The position numbers were made by a program, and so were the translations under genes. 64,000 nt of DNA from Ampelomyces quisqualis (Eukaryota > Ascomycota > Dothideomycetes > Pleosporales > Phaeosphaeriaceae), in NCBI GenBank assembly GCA_018398575.1, contig JAGTXZ010000005.1, positions 1,550,001-1,614,000 on the forward strand. The letters run 5' to 3'. The number at the start of each line of letters is the position of its first letter. Position 1 is the first letter of the stretch. The notes under the pieces are model-generated. The model had not been told where the DNA came from, did no database searches, and saw only the letters and a program-made list of their open reading frames with translations. Positions 1 through 10,320 of the stretch are shown here, piece after piece.

Positions 1-740
1 ATTAATCTTTAGACTCTTAGCGCAAGATAGGTAAACTAACTTTACTAACTTAATATTAGAAACACTACTATAGTAAGTAATAGGTTTAGCCTAAGTACTA
101 AATTAGTAATATTATAATACTAGCGTAATACTACTTATAGAAATAGTAGAAGTATTAAGTAGGATAGGTATAGTACTTATAGTAAGTAATAGAAAAGTAA
201 CAGAGTTATAATAGTATAGAGCTAGGTAATAATATATAAATAGTTGTAATAATAGGTATTATAGAAAGAAAGCTAAATGTTAGTATATAAGTTTTCTTAT
301 ATTACTACTATTACTATAGCTACTAGCTACCTCTTAAATCTACTTAGAGTTTTAGTCTTAGTATAATAATAGCCTTTATAAAATAACAACTTTAGGTATA
401 CGCTAGTAACGCCTAATATTATGTAAATTACTAGAATAGTAATTCTAGAGAAGAAAAAATAATTATAAGAATATTATAATAGAAAGCTATAAACTTACCT
501 ATAGCGCGCGCGCTACTATAGTGTTACTCTAGCTTCTATATATATAAGGTATGTTAAGCTACTCTAGCGCTTTAACAGCGCTATACTAGTATTACTCTAG
601 TGTATTCTAGAAGAGGACACGTATCTATATATATCTATAAAAAGAGTAGTTTTACTAAAGTAGTAGAATAGAAATTAATTTATTTCTATTTATACTACTA
701 TTATAGCCTTATAACTCTGTTGCTATATAAGTCTCTTATA
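1..740 (+). mobile_element. 3' end of a RIP-mutated Ty3/gypsy element (same family as element B)
   Basis: Bases 1-463 align base by base, apart from many C-to-T and G-to-A changes, with about 42,200-42,663, which is the 3' internal part of element B. Bases 464-740 align with its 282-bp LTR; this copy is about 277 bp and its TG start has become TA. The element continues beyond the left window edge, so only the 3' internal end and the 3' LTR are seen. No coding is expected in this portion on the plus strand. RIP is heavier here than in element B. Confidence 0.8.
464..740 (+). repeat. 3' LTR of the left-edge gypsy element
   Basis: This matches the LTRs at 28,120-28,401 and 42,664-42,945, with shared blocks such as TAACAGCGCTA, GTGTATTCTAG and the CTCTTATA end. 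Nearly all differences are transitions of the RIP type. A few bases are missing relative to the 282-bp copies. Confidence 0.75.
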
Positions 741-1625
741 ATTCTAGAGTATCTAAGCTACTTAATATAGTAATTTAGATAGTAGTAGAACTAAGTCTTA
801 AATTTAAAGCTATAGATATAATCTCCTTATATTAATATTATATATTATTATAATTAAACTCTTAAACTATTAGATTTTCTATCTAACTCTTCTTTATTAT
901 TTAGCTATATATTAGATCTTAAAAAATTAATAACCTAACCTTTACTTGTACTCTATATAACCTAGCCTAACTCTACTACTAGCGCTAAATTTTTAGTATA
1001 AGTAGAGGTTAATTTAGAGTTATGTTACTCTATTTTAAACTCTACCTAACTTCTACTCTAATCTATCTACTACTATACTTAAGAGTATTTTCTATTTCTT
1101 AAAAGTAGTTTCTATATTTCTTTAGAATATATTATAATATATTCTAATACCTTATTTTAATTCTATAAAAGCTATTAGAATATTATTAATATAAGAGTAA
1201 GATAAAGGCTTTATAAAATTTATAGCTATATAAAATATAAAGAGATACTCTAATATAAATTAAGTAATATTAAATAGATTTAGATTTAGAGCTAGATAGA
1301 TAAGATACTATTATATATAGGCTAAGTATATAATATACTAGAAAAATAAGCTAAGAGTAATCTCTAGTAACTCTAAAATACTAGATTCTAAAGTATAGCT
1401 TATTTACTAATATAGCTTTATTTGATATAGAATAGTTTTCTATAAAAAAAATCTATTTATACTATTATTATAATAATTTATATAGAGAAATCTCTTAACT
1501 ATATATTAGTAGAGTATACTAATGTTTTTAGAAATACTACTACTTATTTCTACTAGACAGTGCTAGTATGTAACCTAGTATAATATAGTTTAAGTTTAAT
1601 ATTAATAATAAACATAAACTGCTCT
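741..1625. other. AT-rich RIP relic, no gene seen
   Basis: This stretch is dominated by TA-rich words with almost no CpA or TpG, and stops are frequent in all frames. It is the flank into which the left-edge gypsy copy inserted, and is probably older transposon sequence. I could not assign a family. The block ends abruptly near 1,625, where normal base composition begins. Confidence 0.6.
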
Positions 1626-3252
1626 CAAAATAAACAATTTGTGAACGTAGCTTTTGCGCCAGCAGATTGTTGGTTACAGAGAGGTTGATTAGTTCGTTGT
1701 TTACCTCTGCGCGGGAGACCGAAGCCTCTTCGTACACCAGTATTCACCGCCTTACTATGTAAGCGCCAGCTCGGATCAATCAACATGTCAAGGAACGGAA
1801 GAGGTGTCACCAACCCGAACGATCCACCTTGTGCAACGCAACTGAGGGTGCGACATCTCGGAGCAGCGACTGGATGGTAGAGAGAGCTGGAGAAAATTAG
1901 ACCATGAATACCGGTAGCGCGTCGCAGGGTTTCACTCCCAGTGAGCCACCATAGGTAGTGTAGGACATCCGTTCCGACAAACTGCCACGCTGTAAGACAT
2001 TGCCCCGTGGTTGTCGCTGCACGAGACCGATGGAGTCGCTGTTGTTCATCTTGCATCCCGCCGGCAATTAGCATTCATCGGCTTGTCATGTCACGGCCGG
2101 CACCGCTTTGCCTCCACCTGTCCGTCAGGATTACTTGTGCTTTGCGAAATTACTTGCAGCGACCTGGTGGAACAAAATACCTGCGAGTGACCCGCCTCCG
2201 GAACTCGTCTAAAATGCATGAACCTGCAGCGCATTGTAAGGGCCTTGCATGTAGTGCGCTCTTTCTCCGTTGAAAATGATACTTTCGGATGCTCGGGATG
2301 TGCCATTCTGAATCTTATGGAACGAAGATATGTATGCGTCCTCCTTTATGCCTCTGACCACAAAGAGCCCTGTAGGTGAACAGTTCGAATTTTGGCTGTA
2401 GAGTAGTCTCTTGCCTTTGGATACCTCTCGCTCGTTGGACTACTGCACGTGGACGGCGACTTGACCCTGCGCTACTGAGCTCCAGTTGCGTTACGTTCCA
2501 CAGCATGTTAGCGAGAGTGTAGCTAGAAGAGCGGTCTGCCTCGTGTCAGTGGAACGATTTTCTTTCTCTAGCTGGTCTCGAAGGAGCTCAACGTCTCCAT
2601 GATCACGAATGAGTCGGTGGGCTCTTCGTCGCCACTACACTTTGTGTGGCCCAAGGCTATGCAGTTACACGGTCTATGTACATGGTCAGGGATCCGATAT
2701 CTAGCTTGCGTCTAGTCCTGGAACCTATTTTGTCACCGAACCTGTCACAACTCGAAAGCCTCGCTTCCCGATGGTCTGGTACACATCCTCGACAAAATTG
2801 CAGTGATCATTTTTGAAGACGATCAATGCCACCCAATGGCGCGAAGAGCTAGTTCAGACCGGCAAGACCATTCTCGTGAGGCTGGTCTTACAACTCTTGT
2901 GCTTCCCCACACTTGCTCGCGTGTGAAGATCAGGTCCAAGTCACGCGCAGACAGAGTCGGTGTTCATTGTCGATATGCTTTTCTGCGGTACCGATGCGCT
3001 GTAGGCCTGCATGAGCGTCTATGCAGTCGCTCGAAGCTAAATCGTCAGCAATATATGAAGTAGCATAGTCAGGGATAAGTTTCATGTGCCACGCGATCAG
3101 TGAAGTACAAGAAGTTCGACAAAACGCTACCTTGAACGACACGTTTGTAACTTGAACGCTCGCAGAACCTCAGTACTATTTTTCTATATAATACTGTAAT
3201 CCTATCTTGCATCGTACACTGCAACAGCTCGCAAGATCGATCACTTTCCAGC
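1626..3252. other. Gene-free spacer of normal composition upstream of the MFS gene
   Basis: Base composition is normal here (not RIP-mutated), but I see no convincing coding region. Open frames are short, overlap on both strands and carry no recognisable motif. It presumably includes the promoter and 5' UTR of the transporter that starts at 3,253. It is unusually long for an intergenic region of this genome and could hold a decayed gene or a non-coding RNA. Confidence 0.5.
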
Positions 3253-5275
3253 ATGAACTCCGTGCCATCCGAGGATGTGAAGTGCGGGTCTTCACCGTAT
3301 GCAAGCGACATGTCTTCTGCGACAAGATCCTCTGCCGAAACTATCACAAGCACGACTACAGTACCTTTTGAGCCACTGGTATTGTCACTACAAAGTCCGA
3401 ACGACGTGCCAGATGGCGAAACGACAGTCATGGAAAAGCGTACGGGACCGGAATACGGCCAAAGGCAGGCTCCAATTTGTACATTATCTTCAAGTATCGC
3501 TGGAGGCTCCAGTCCAATCTCAAAAATGGGTCGAAGTCCGCTACTTCCTACTCTTATCGCCTTTGTCGCTCTTTGCTTTTGCATATTCCTGGTCGCGCTC
3601 GACACAGTCTTGATACCCACCGCCTTACCAACAATCGCACTCTCCTTTCACATTCGAGACTCCTTATACGCCTGGATAGGATCAGCATATCTACTCGCCA
3701 ACGCTGCCTCAGTTCCCTTTTGGGGCAAATCATCTGACATATTTGGACGCAAGCCTGTGATCATGGCGGCTAACGTAATTTTCCTGTTCGGTAGCATCCT
3801 TTGTGCGCTGAGCATGAACGTTTCTATGCTTATAGCCGGTCGAGTTGTCCAAGGCTTCGGTGGTGGTGGGGTCGTTGTTTTGGTTCACGTTTGTGTAAGC
3901 GACTTGTTTTCCATACGGTAAGTGATTGACTCTGCACAAGTTTATATGACATTCCTCTGCAGCCAGATGTGCTGGCAAGTACTGCGGCAACGCAAACTAA
4001 CCAGTGGACAGTGACCGATCGTTCTACCTGGGAATGTTGGGCGGTGTATGGGCTCTCGCCTCGGCGCTTGGCCCCGTGCTTGGAGGTGTCTTCGCAGAGC
4101 GGCTGAGTTGGAGGTGGTGTTTCTATATCAATTGTATGTTCAATCTCGGTCCCAAAGTCCTGGCCGACGAGGACGAATCGCTGCAGGAAGGACACTGTAG
4201 TGAACACTTCGATGTTAACAGACGGCCAGTACCAATCATTTCCGTGTCGACCATCACGCTGTACACCACTCTTCGCATGCACAATCCTCGGACGCCTTTG
4301 CTCGCTGGCATGGCATCACTAGATTGGCTTGGTACGACAACCATACTCGCAGCGGCCGTTCTGCTTCTTGTCGGTCTGCAACTGGGCTGTGCGACGTCGT
4401 ATGCGTCGCCCTTGGTCGTCACCTTGATCGTCGTCGGCTGCGTCTTGCACTTTCTGTTCCCTGTAACACAACGGTGGCAAGAAAGACGAGGTCGAGAGCC
4501 TGTGCTGCCACTACGAATCTTCAAAGATGTAAGCAACCTGTGTGCACTGGGTGTCTGCGCCTGTGATGCCCTGGCGTTCAACTCGGTCGCGTACTTCTTG
4601 CCGCTCTACCTCCAGGTCGTGTTGAGTCGCAGCCCTTCCACGACGGGTATCTATATGCTCGCCATGGCGGTACCTCTCGCAACAGTCTCGTTTGCATCCG
4701 GGTATTTGATCAACAAGACTGGACGGTTTATTGAAGTCCTCCAAGCAGGCTTACTATTCATGACTATTGGCGTAGGGCTACTCATCACACTCAATACCAC
4801 CCGGGAGAACGGCAGACTCATTCCGATCATGTTCGTCATAGGTCTCGGCTTCGGCCCCAACTTTGGCGCTCCCCTTGTCGCTCTGCAGACGCGCATCCAA
4901 GAAGCAGACATTGCCACAGGAACCGCAGCGTTCGGATTCGTACGCATGGTTTTTGGTGCGCTTGGTGTTGTCATTGGACAAGTCATCTTCCAGCTCTTGA
5001 TGGCACCCGACTACGATGCCTTAGTCGAAGCTGGAACTATGCCAGACGTTGCGAATCAGCTGGCTCGGGGGGAAGCAATCTCGAGAGCGCGGACGGTGTC
5101 AGCAATGGCGCCCGCTCAGAGGCTCGCCATCAAGACGAGCCTCTCCAGTGCGCTGAGAGGAAGCTGGATTTTCTACACAGCCATCAGTGCGTTGGGTTTG
5201 TTGGTCTCCGCCGGCATTCAACGAACAAAGTTGCACCGCAGAATGGGCCCGGAGACTCCTAGCAGTATCCCCTAA
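3253..5275 (+). CDS. MFS drug/toxin-efflux type transporter (DHA14-like)
   Basis: This is a plasma-membrane type proton antiporter of the major facilitator superfamily, 14-spanner DHA2/TOXA-like group; the substrate is unknown. I model three exons, 3253-3917, 4012-4133 and 4230-5275, giving 610 residues. Intron 1 has donor GTAAGTG and branch AACTAACC. Intron 2 (96 nt) is in frame and could be misread as coding; removing it restores the family motif YINLPI. About 95 hydrophilic residues precede the first membrane helix. Family motifs are visible: the loop motif WGKSSDIFGRK after helix 2, GRVVQGFGGGG, and the antiporter motif C LGPVLGG. The C-terminal half keeps the usual QTRIQ and GTAAFGFVR stretch. 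The ATG at 3,253 is the first in the open frame. The next gene downstream is a desaturase in the same direction. No biosynthetic core enzyme lies nearby, so calling it a toxin pump would be speculation. Confidence 0.9.
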
Positions 5276-5894
5276 CGTTGATCTAACCGCACACGTGTGG
5301 CCCCTCACGTGCCCCTGCAAATCCCCCGTTGGCGCGGCGTGGCACTGTGCAAGCGGCAGCCGCAGAGGCTTGGCACAGACCCTGACCGTTGCGAGCTGGC
5401 TCCCACGCGAGTCAAGCCGCAGAGGCCAAACTGGGAAAGGGTCTACGATGTCCAGGGGTTTCGGGGCCGAGACTCAAGAGAGCCTCCAGCTGGACGCCCT
5501 GGCCCATCTCCTGAGATACCTCGCAGCCCTGGATCGCCGCTCGCAGTTGCGTCCTGCCCACGGCCATGGACGGAGTACTCCGTATCTACACAGGAACAAG
5601 AATGGCTCCCTTCTTCTTGGGCCGCCGGTGGACTGTGCACTGCGATGGCGACGGTGAAATCTCTGAGCAGGGCCCACTTGGAGAAAGGCGGTGTCGAGCT
5701 ACCACCTACCGCGGGCAGGCTCCGCTAGCCTGTTGCATTGTTGAAACGTATATCGGGTCGTTTGAGCTTAGGCTGTGTTGTTGTGTATCGCTCAACGAAT
5801 ATTTCACCGCCTCGACCGAACGCCTACAAATTCTGCACGCGCCTACCCCCTTGCCTGGGCCCGATCCGTCTCTTCCTCCACCGTCTTCTTCACC
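5276..5894. other. Intergenic region, promoter and 5' UTR of the delta-12-type desaturase
   Basis: There is no supported gene here. The last 100 bases before the ATG at 5,895 are pyrimidine-rich (CTTCCTCC-type runs), as in many fungal leader regions. The short open frames on both strands lack recognisable motifs. Confidence 0.5.
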
Positions 5895-7211
5895 ATGGCG
5901 ACCACCACCACCACCGCCACCACCACACAAAGGTCGCCCGTCATGATGGCGACCAAACGCACAGAAGTGCCCGACGTGAAGACGATGCGGGACGCCATTC
6001 CCGCAAGGTGCTTCGAGCGATCCATGCTCCGCTCCTTCTCCTACGTGGTCCGCGATCTTGTGGCAGTGAGCCTGCTGTTCTACTCGGCAGTCCAACTCGT
6101 TCGCCTCGACTTGCCGTGGGCCCTCAGTGTTCCCCTCTGGACCGTTTACGGCTTCGTCACTGGCCTGTTCTTCACTGGCCTCTGGATCTTGGCGCACGAA
6201 TGTGGCCATGATTCCTTTTCCGCCAATGGCACCGTGAACGCCACCACGGGCTGGTTCCTGCACAGCATGCTCCTTGTCCCCTTCTTCAGCTGGAAATTCA
6301 GCCACTCCAGACATCATCGCTACGCCAACCACATGGAGAAGGACACTGTATTTGTGCCCAACCGTAAGCCGGCCGCGCACCAGGAGAAGCCCGAGCCCAC
6401 TATTCTTGAGCGCATTATGGACCACACCGCCGCTGATACGCCCATTGTCAGCATCATCTCCTTGATCATCCATCAACTTTTCGGCTGGCCCGCGTATATG
6501 CTCCTCAATGCCGGAGCCGGCGTGAAGAGCTTAACAACAAAGTCGACCCGCAAAGAGACGCCAAAATACATGCAAAGCCATCTGAATCCTACAGCACATG
6601 TCTTCACCCAGTCTGAACAGCCATTCGTTCTGCTATCGAACATTGGCCTGGTCATTGTTCTCGCCACGCTGTACCAAGTGTCCAAGTCCATGGGCGTCAT
6701 GAATACGTTTTTGTTGTATGGGGTCCCATACCTTTGGATGAACCACTGGATTGGTTAGTTGAGCCTCTTGATGACATCTTGAAACATGAGAAACTAACCG
6801 GGCTATAGTTGCTATCACATATCTACACCACACTCACCCCGAAGCTGCTCACTACGAAGCGGACACTTGGACTTACGCCAAGGGTGCTCTTTCGACCGTT
6901 GACCGTGAATTCGGCTTCATTGGACGCCACATTTTCCACGGCATCATCGAGTACCACGTTGTCCACCACATCTTCCCGTAAGTAGATCATTTTGATAGCA
7001 TCATCTGCTTATATCTGACCAAATTTCTAGCCGTATCCCTTTCTATCATTGCGAGGAGGCTACTTGGGCCATTGCCCCGATGCTTGGCGACAAGTACATT
7101 GAGCAGCGAACCAATTTCTTCGCTGACCTGTGGCAAGCATTCACCCAGTGCAAGTACGTTGAGCAAGGAAAGGGTGAGAAGGCTGGCGGTTTGGTCTGGG
7201 CTACGAGCTGA
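5895..7211 (+). CDS. Delta-12-type (oleate) fatty acid desaturase
   Basis: This is an integral ER membrane di-iron desaturase of the FAD2-like acyl-lipid group, expected to introduce the delta-12 double bond into oleoyl chains to make linoleate. Exons are 5895-6753, 6809-6977 and 7031-7211, giving 402 residues; introns are 55 and 53 nt, the first with branch AACTAAC. The three histidine boxes are intact: HECGH at residues 101-105, HSRHH at 137-141 and HVVHH at 336-340. The block YLHHTHP and the WTY...GAL...DREFGFIGRH stretch are typical of the family. I chose the ATG in CACCATGG context at 5,895, which opens a Thr-rich N terminus; an in-frame ATG at 5,775 exists but would add an uncharacteristic extension. 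At 402 residues it is shorter than many fungal delta-12 enzymes, so omega-3 or another regioselectivity cannot be excluded from sequence alone. It is followed in tandem by a second desaturase. Confidence 0.88.
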
Positions 7212-7978
7212 ACGAGCATTTGAGTGTACATGATAGACTAGACTTGAGACGTAGATAAGGTTCATGGCTAAGCTAATTCGTGTCTTGAAACACTTTGTAG
7301 AACTTGAACTCACTTTTTCTTTAATTGTCCTCTTACAGTGACCCGCTCCACCAAGCCGACCGGAGGTAGGGGTAGGCAGGAACGCATCTGCGTCTCCCCG
7401 AGTCTTGGGGTGCTTCGAGAAGAAACTTAAAGAGTAGGACGATCCGCAAGATAGCGGGTGGATCGATAAAGGCGCGGACTCGTTTCGAAAGGCAATAGCC
7501 GACAGCTTGGCGTCATGTTGGAGCGGCTGCCCCTGCAAGGGTGCGTACCCGTGGGCCGTGGCATGTCAACTCATCAGTGAACACAACAAGAGCAGCACGC
7601 GGCACGTCTCCGTCACAGTGGTCACCACCGTCACCTTATCCCACACAGCAGCGGTGCTTGCACGCCGCTCGCGGCTCACTCCCCGTGAATCGGCCCGGGG
7701 CAGTCTCACCTCATCTGTGTATCTCATCCCTGCGGCCATGGCACTCGCCTCTTTGTGTTGGTGCTTGTCCCCTGAGTGGTGCGCGGCGCGAATGCGCGTA
7801 TGGCGTGCAGGTGCGACTATAGGAGTGACGTACGGAGACTCAGCCCCTTTCGCAAACGCTCCAGACCGAGCCCGCAATGACTTGTGCCGCGACCTTTTTG
7901 GGGTGCTGCTCCTACTTGTAGGCAGCATGTCCTGCCCTCCAACCTGCCATCGCTCCCCCACCACCAGAATACACCAAA
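7212..7978. other. Intergenic region between the two desaturases
   Basis: This holds the 3' UTR of the upstream desaturase and the promoter of the cytochrome b5-fused desaturase. I see no gene; overlapping short open frames on both strands carry no motif. Confidence 0.5.
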
Positions 7979-9923
7979 ATGTCGCGACACGACATTATAT
8001 CCCCAGCAGACATCGAGCGCCGCGTTGCTAACGGCGAGCCTGTCGTCATCTACGAGGGCTATGTCCTCCACCTTGGTGAGTGGATCAACATGCATCCTGG
8101 CGGCAAGCTGGCCATCCTGCACATGGTCGGTAGAGATGCGACCGACGAAATCAATATGTTAGTAACCCTGGGCGCGCCTAAACCTGCTGCGTCACGCCAC
8201 TTGTAGTAAAGTCGGCCACGGGAATCTTCGCCGGAAGGCTGCGGATGTGGTTGAGTAAGCACCTAAAACTAACCTCACGACAGCTACCACACCAATAAGG
8301 CCATCCTCATGATGACAAAGCACCGCATTGGTCGCGTGGAGTTACCTTGGACCAACCTGGATCCTCCGATCCGATCGCCGGACTACTACATTAACCTGGA
8401 GAAGAGAAACGCCAAGAGAGAGGCCCTGGGACTCGGCCACATCGACAGCGAGAAGCGAAGGCGTGGGCGGAGCGTCGATCTAGGATCCGTGAGTCTTTCC
8501 CACATTCTCTGGCTCTCGCAACAAGCTTAGTGCATGCTGCTGTTGTAAATTAAACTCACCACATCCACAAGGCTGCTGTCCTTGTCGGCAAGAAACTGAT
8601 CGGAAACGATAACTGCGTCCGGAGATCCACCGGTATACCTGCAGACATACCCGAGAAGTCCCCCGTGCTTGCGCTCGAAACGTCCACTTTCGATGCCGCA
8701 AAAGAGAAGAAGGCCCGGAGGGACCAATATGCCATCGAGCAAGAGCAGAGAGAGCGTGAGGAGGGCTGGAGAGACAACCCTTCTGTGGACATCGAGACGC
8801 AAAAGGCCATCATCGCCGAATATCGAGCACTACACGAACAGTTCAAATCAGAAGGACTGTACAATTGTAACTACACGGCCTATGCTTGGGAGTCCTTGCG
8901 TTACCTCGCGCTGTTTGCCGCCTTCGGCTACTGCCTGTACACCAAGTGGTACATCACATCGGCCATGTTCCTGGGTCTGTTCTGGGTAAGCACGTATCAT
9001 CTACAGCCAGAATCCTCCCGACTAACACGGGCCTGCAGCAACAAATCATGTTCACGGCTCACGACGCTGGTCATCGCGGTATCACCGGTAACTTCGTCTA
9101 TGACACTCTCATCGGCGCTTTTATCGCGGATTTCTGCTGCGGTCTTAGCATCGGATGGTGGAAATCATCACACAATGTCCATCACCTTGTCACCAACATG
9201 CCTGAACACGACCCAGACATCCAGAACATACCCATGTTCTCTACCACTCCAACATACATAAAGTCTGTTCTATCGTCCTTCTACAACTTCCGCTTTGTTT
9301 GGGACGGCGCGTGCGACCTCCTCGTTCCATACCAGAAGTGGTGGTACTATCCTATCATGGCATTTGCGCGTTTCAACCTATATTTCCTCGGCTGGCTGCA
9401 CCTTTGCTCGCCACGCGCTCAGCAACTAGGCGCTGCTTGGTGGACTCGCCCTGTCGAGATCACCTTCATGTGTTGCTACTGGTACATTTTCGGTTACTTG
9501 CTTGTCTGGTGCACACTCCCAACATGGTCCGACCGGGTCGCTTTCGTTTTGACATCCCATGTTGTCACTATCATCCTTCACATTCAAATCACCCTTTCGC
9601 ACTGGGGTATGCCTACTGCCGATCTCGGGCCCACCGAGTCTTTCCCACAACATCAGCTCCGCACGACCATGGACGTCGACTGCCCTCAATGGTTGGACTG
9701 GTTCCACGGCGGATTGCAGTTCCAAGCTGTTCACCATCTATTCCCTAGAGTACCAAGGCACAACTTGCGTCGGGGGCAGGAGCTTGTCCGAAGTTTTGCC
9801 CAGAAGACAGGTATCAAATATACGTGTTTGACTTTTGTGGATTGCAACAAGGCCGTGCTGGCGAGGCTAGAGCAAGTAAGCGACATCGTCAAAAACATGG
9901 ACACAAGCTTGCTCCATAGTTGA
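7979..9923 (+). CDS. Cytochrome b5-fused front-end desaturase (delta-8 sphingolipid desaturase type)
   Basis: Fungal proteins of this architecture desaturate the delta-8 position of sphingoid bases, on the way to 9-methyl glucosylceramides, at the ER. Exons are 7979-8157, 8284-8488, 8572-8985 and 9039-9923, giving 560 residues. An N-terminal cytochrome b5 domain carries the heme motif HPGG at residues 39-42. The second heme histidine (about His62, in IYHT) appears only after intron 1 (126 nt) is spliced out. A charged linker rich in Glu, Lys and Arg follows. The desaturase domain has HDAGH at 274-278, HNVHH at 311-315 and QAVHH at 495-499. Glutamine as the first residue of box 3 marks the front-end class. 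Delta-6 and delta-5 fatty acid desaturases share this layout, but delta-8 sphingolipid enzymes are the usual fungal form. The stop lies only tens of bases from the AT-rich block, yet the gene shows no RIP damage. Confidence 0.88.
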
Positions 9924-10320
9924 TTCTAGTTATTTCCTAGTTTTGTCTCTAGGTTATAGAGTTTCGCCTGCAAGAAATTACACTAGCTAAGCTAAAAGTA
10001 ACTAATTATAAAGCGTATATTACCTATAACTCTTGAAATATAATATATATATATATATATATATTAAAGAACGAAATTATTATACTAATCTTTTCTAGTC
10101 TTATCTTATTTCTAAATTCTAGTGTTAAGATACTATATCTACTTTTTATTTTAGTAGTAAATAAGAAGATAGACGCCTAGAATAATTACTAATAAATAAA
10201 TATTAAAAATCTAAATTTTATTCTAATCTAATATAATATTTTAGAGCTAGCTTAAGTTATATTATAAGGAGGTTTATATAATAGTAAAGTTATAAGGTAT
10301 TAGAGTAATATTACAATTAC
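9924..10320. other. Transition into the AT-rich block, with an AT microsatellite
   Basis: Composition turns AT-rich within about 30-80 bases of the desaturase stop. An (AT)n tract lies at about 10,043-10,065. There is no gene. The stretch ends where the GTTAG-type transposon terminus begins at 10,321. Confidence 0.6.

Noticed and set aside
1625..2074. A 149-codon open frame on the minus strand at the island edge
   Set aside because: No motif, no splice support, and its end lies in the RIP border. It looks like a chance frame.
5187..5728. Overlapping open frames downstream of the MFS gene
   Set aside because: They overlap the MFS stop region or each other and have no recognisable domain. Composition fits untranslated DNA.
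3253..9923. A secondary metabolite gene cluster
   Set aside because: No polyketide, peptide or terpene backbone enzyme is present. An MFS pump plus two desaturases is not enough.
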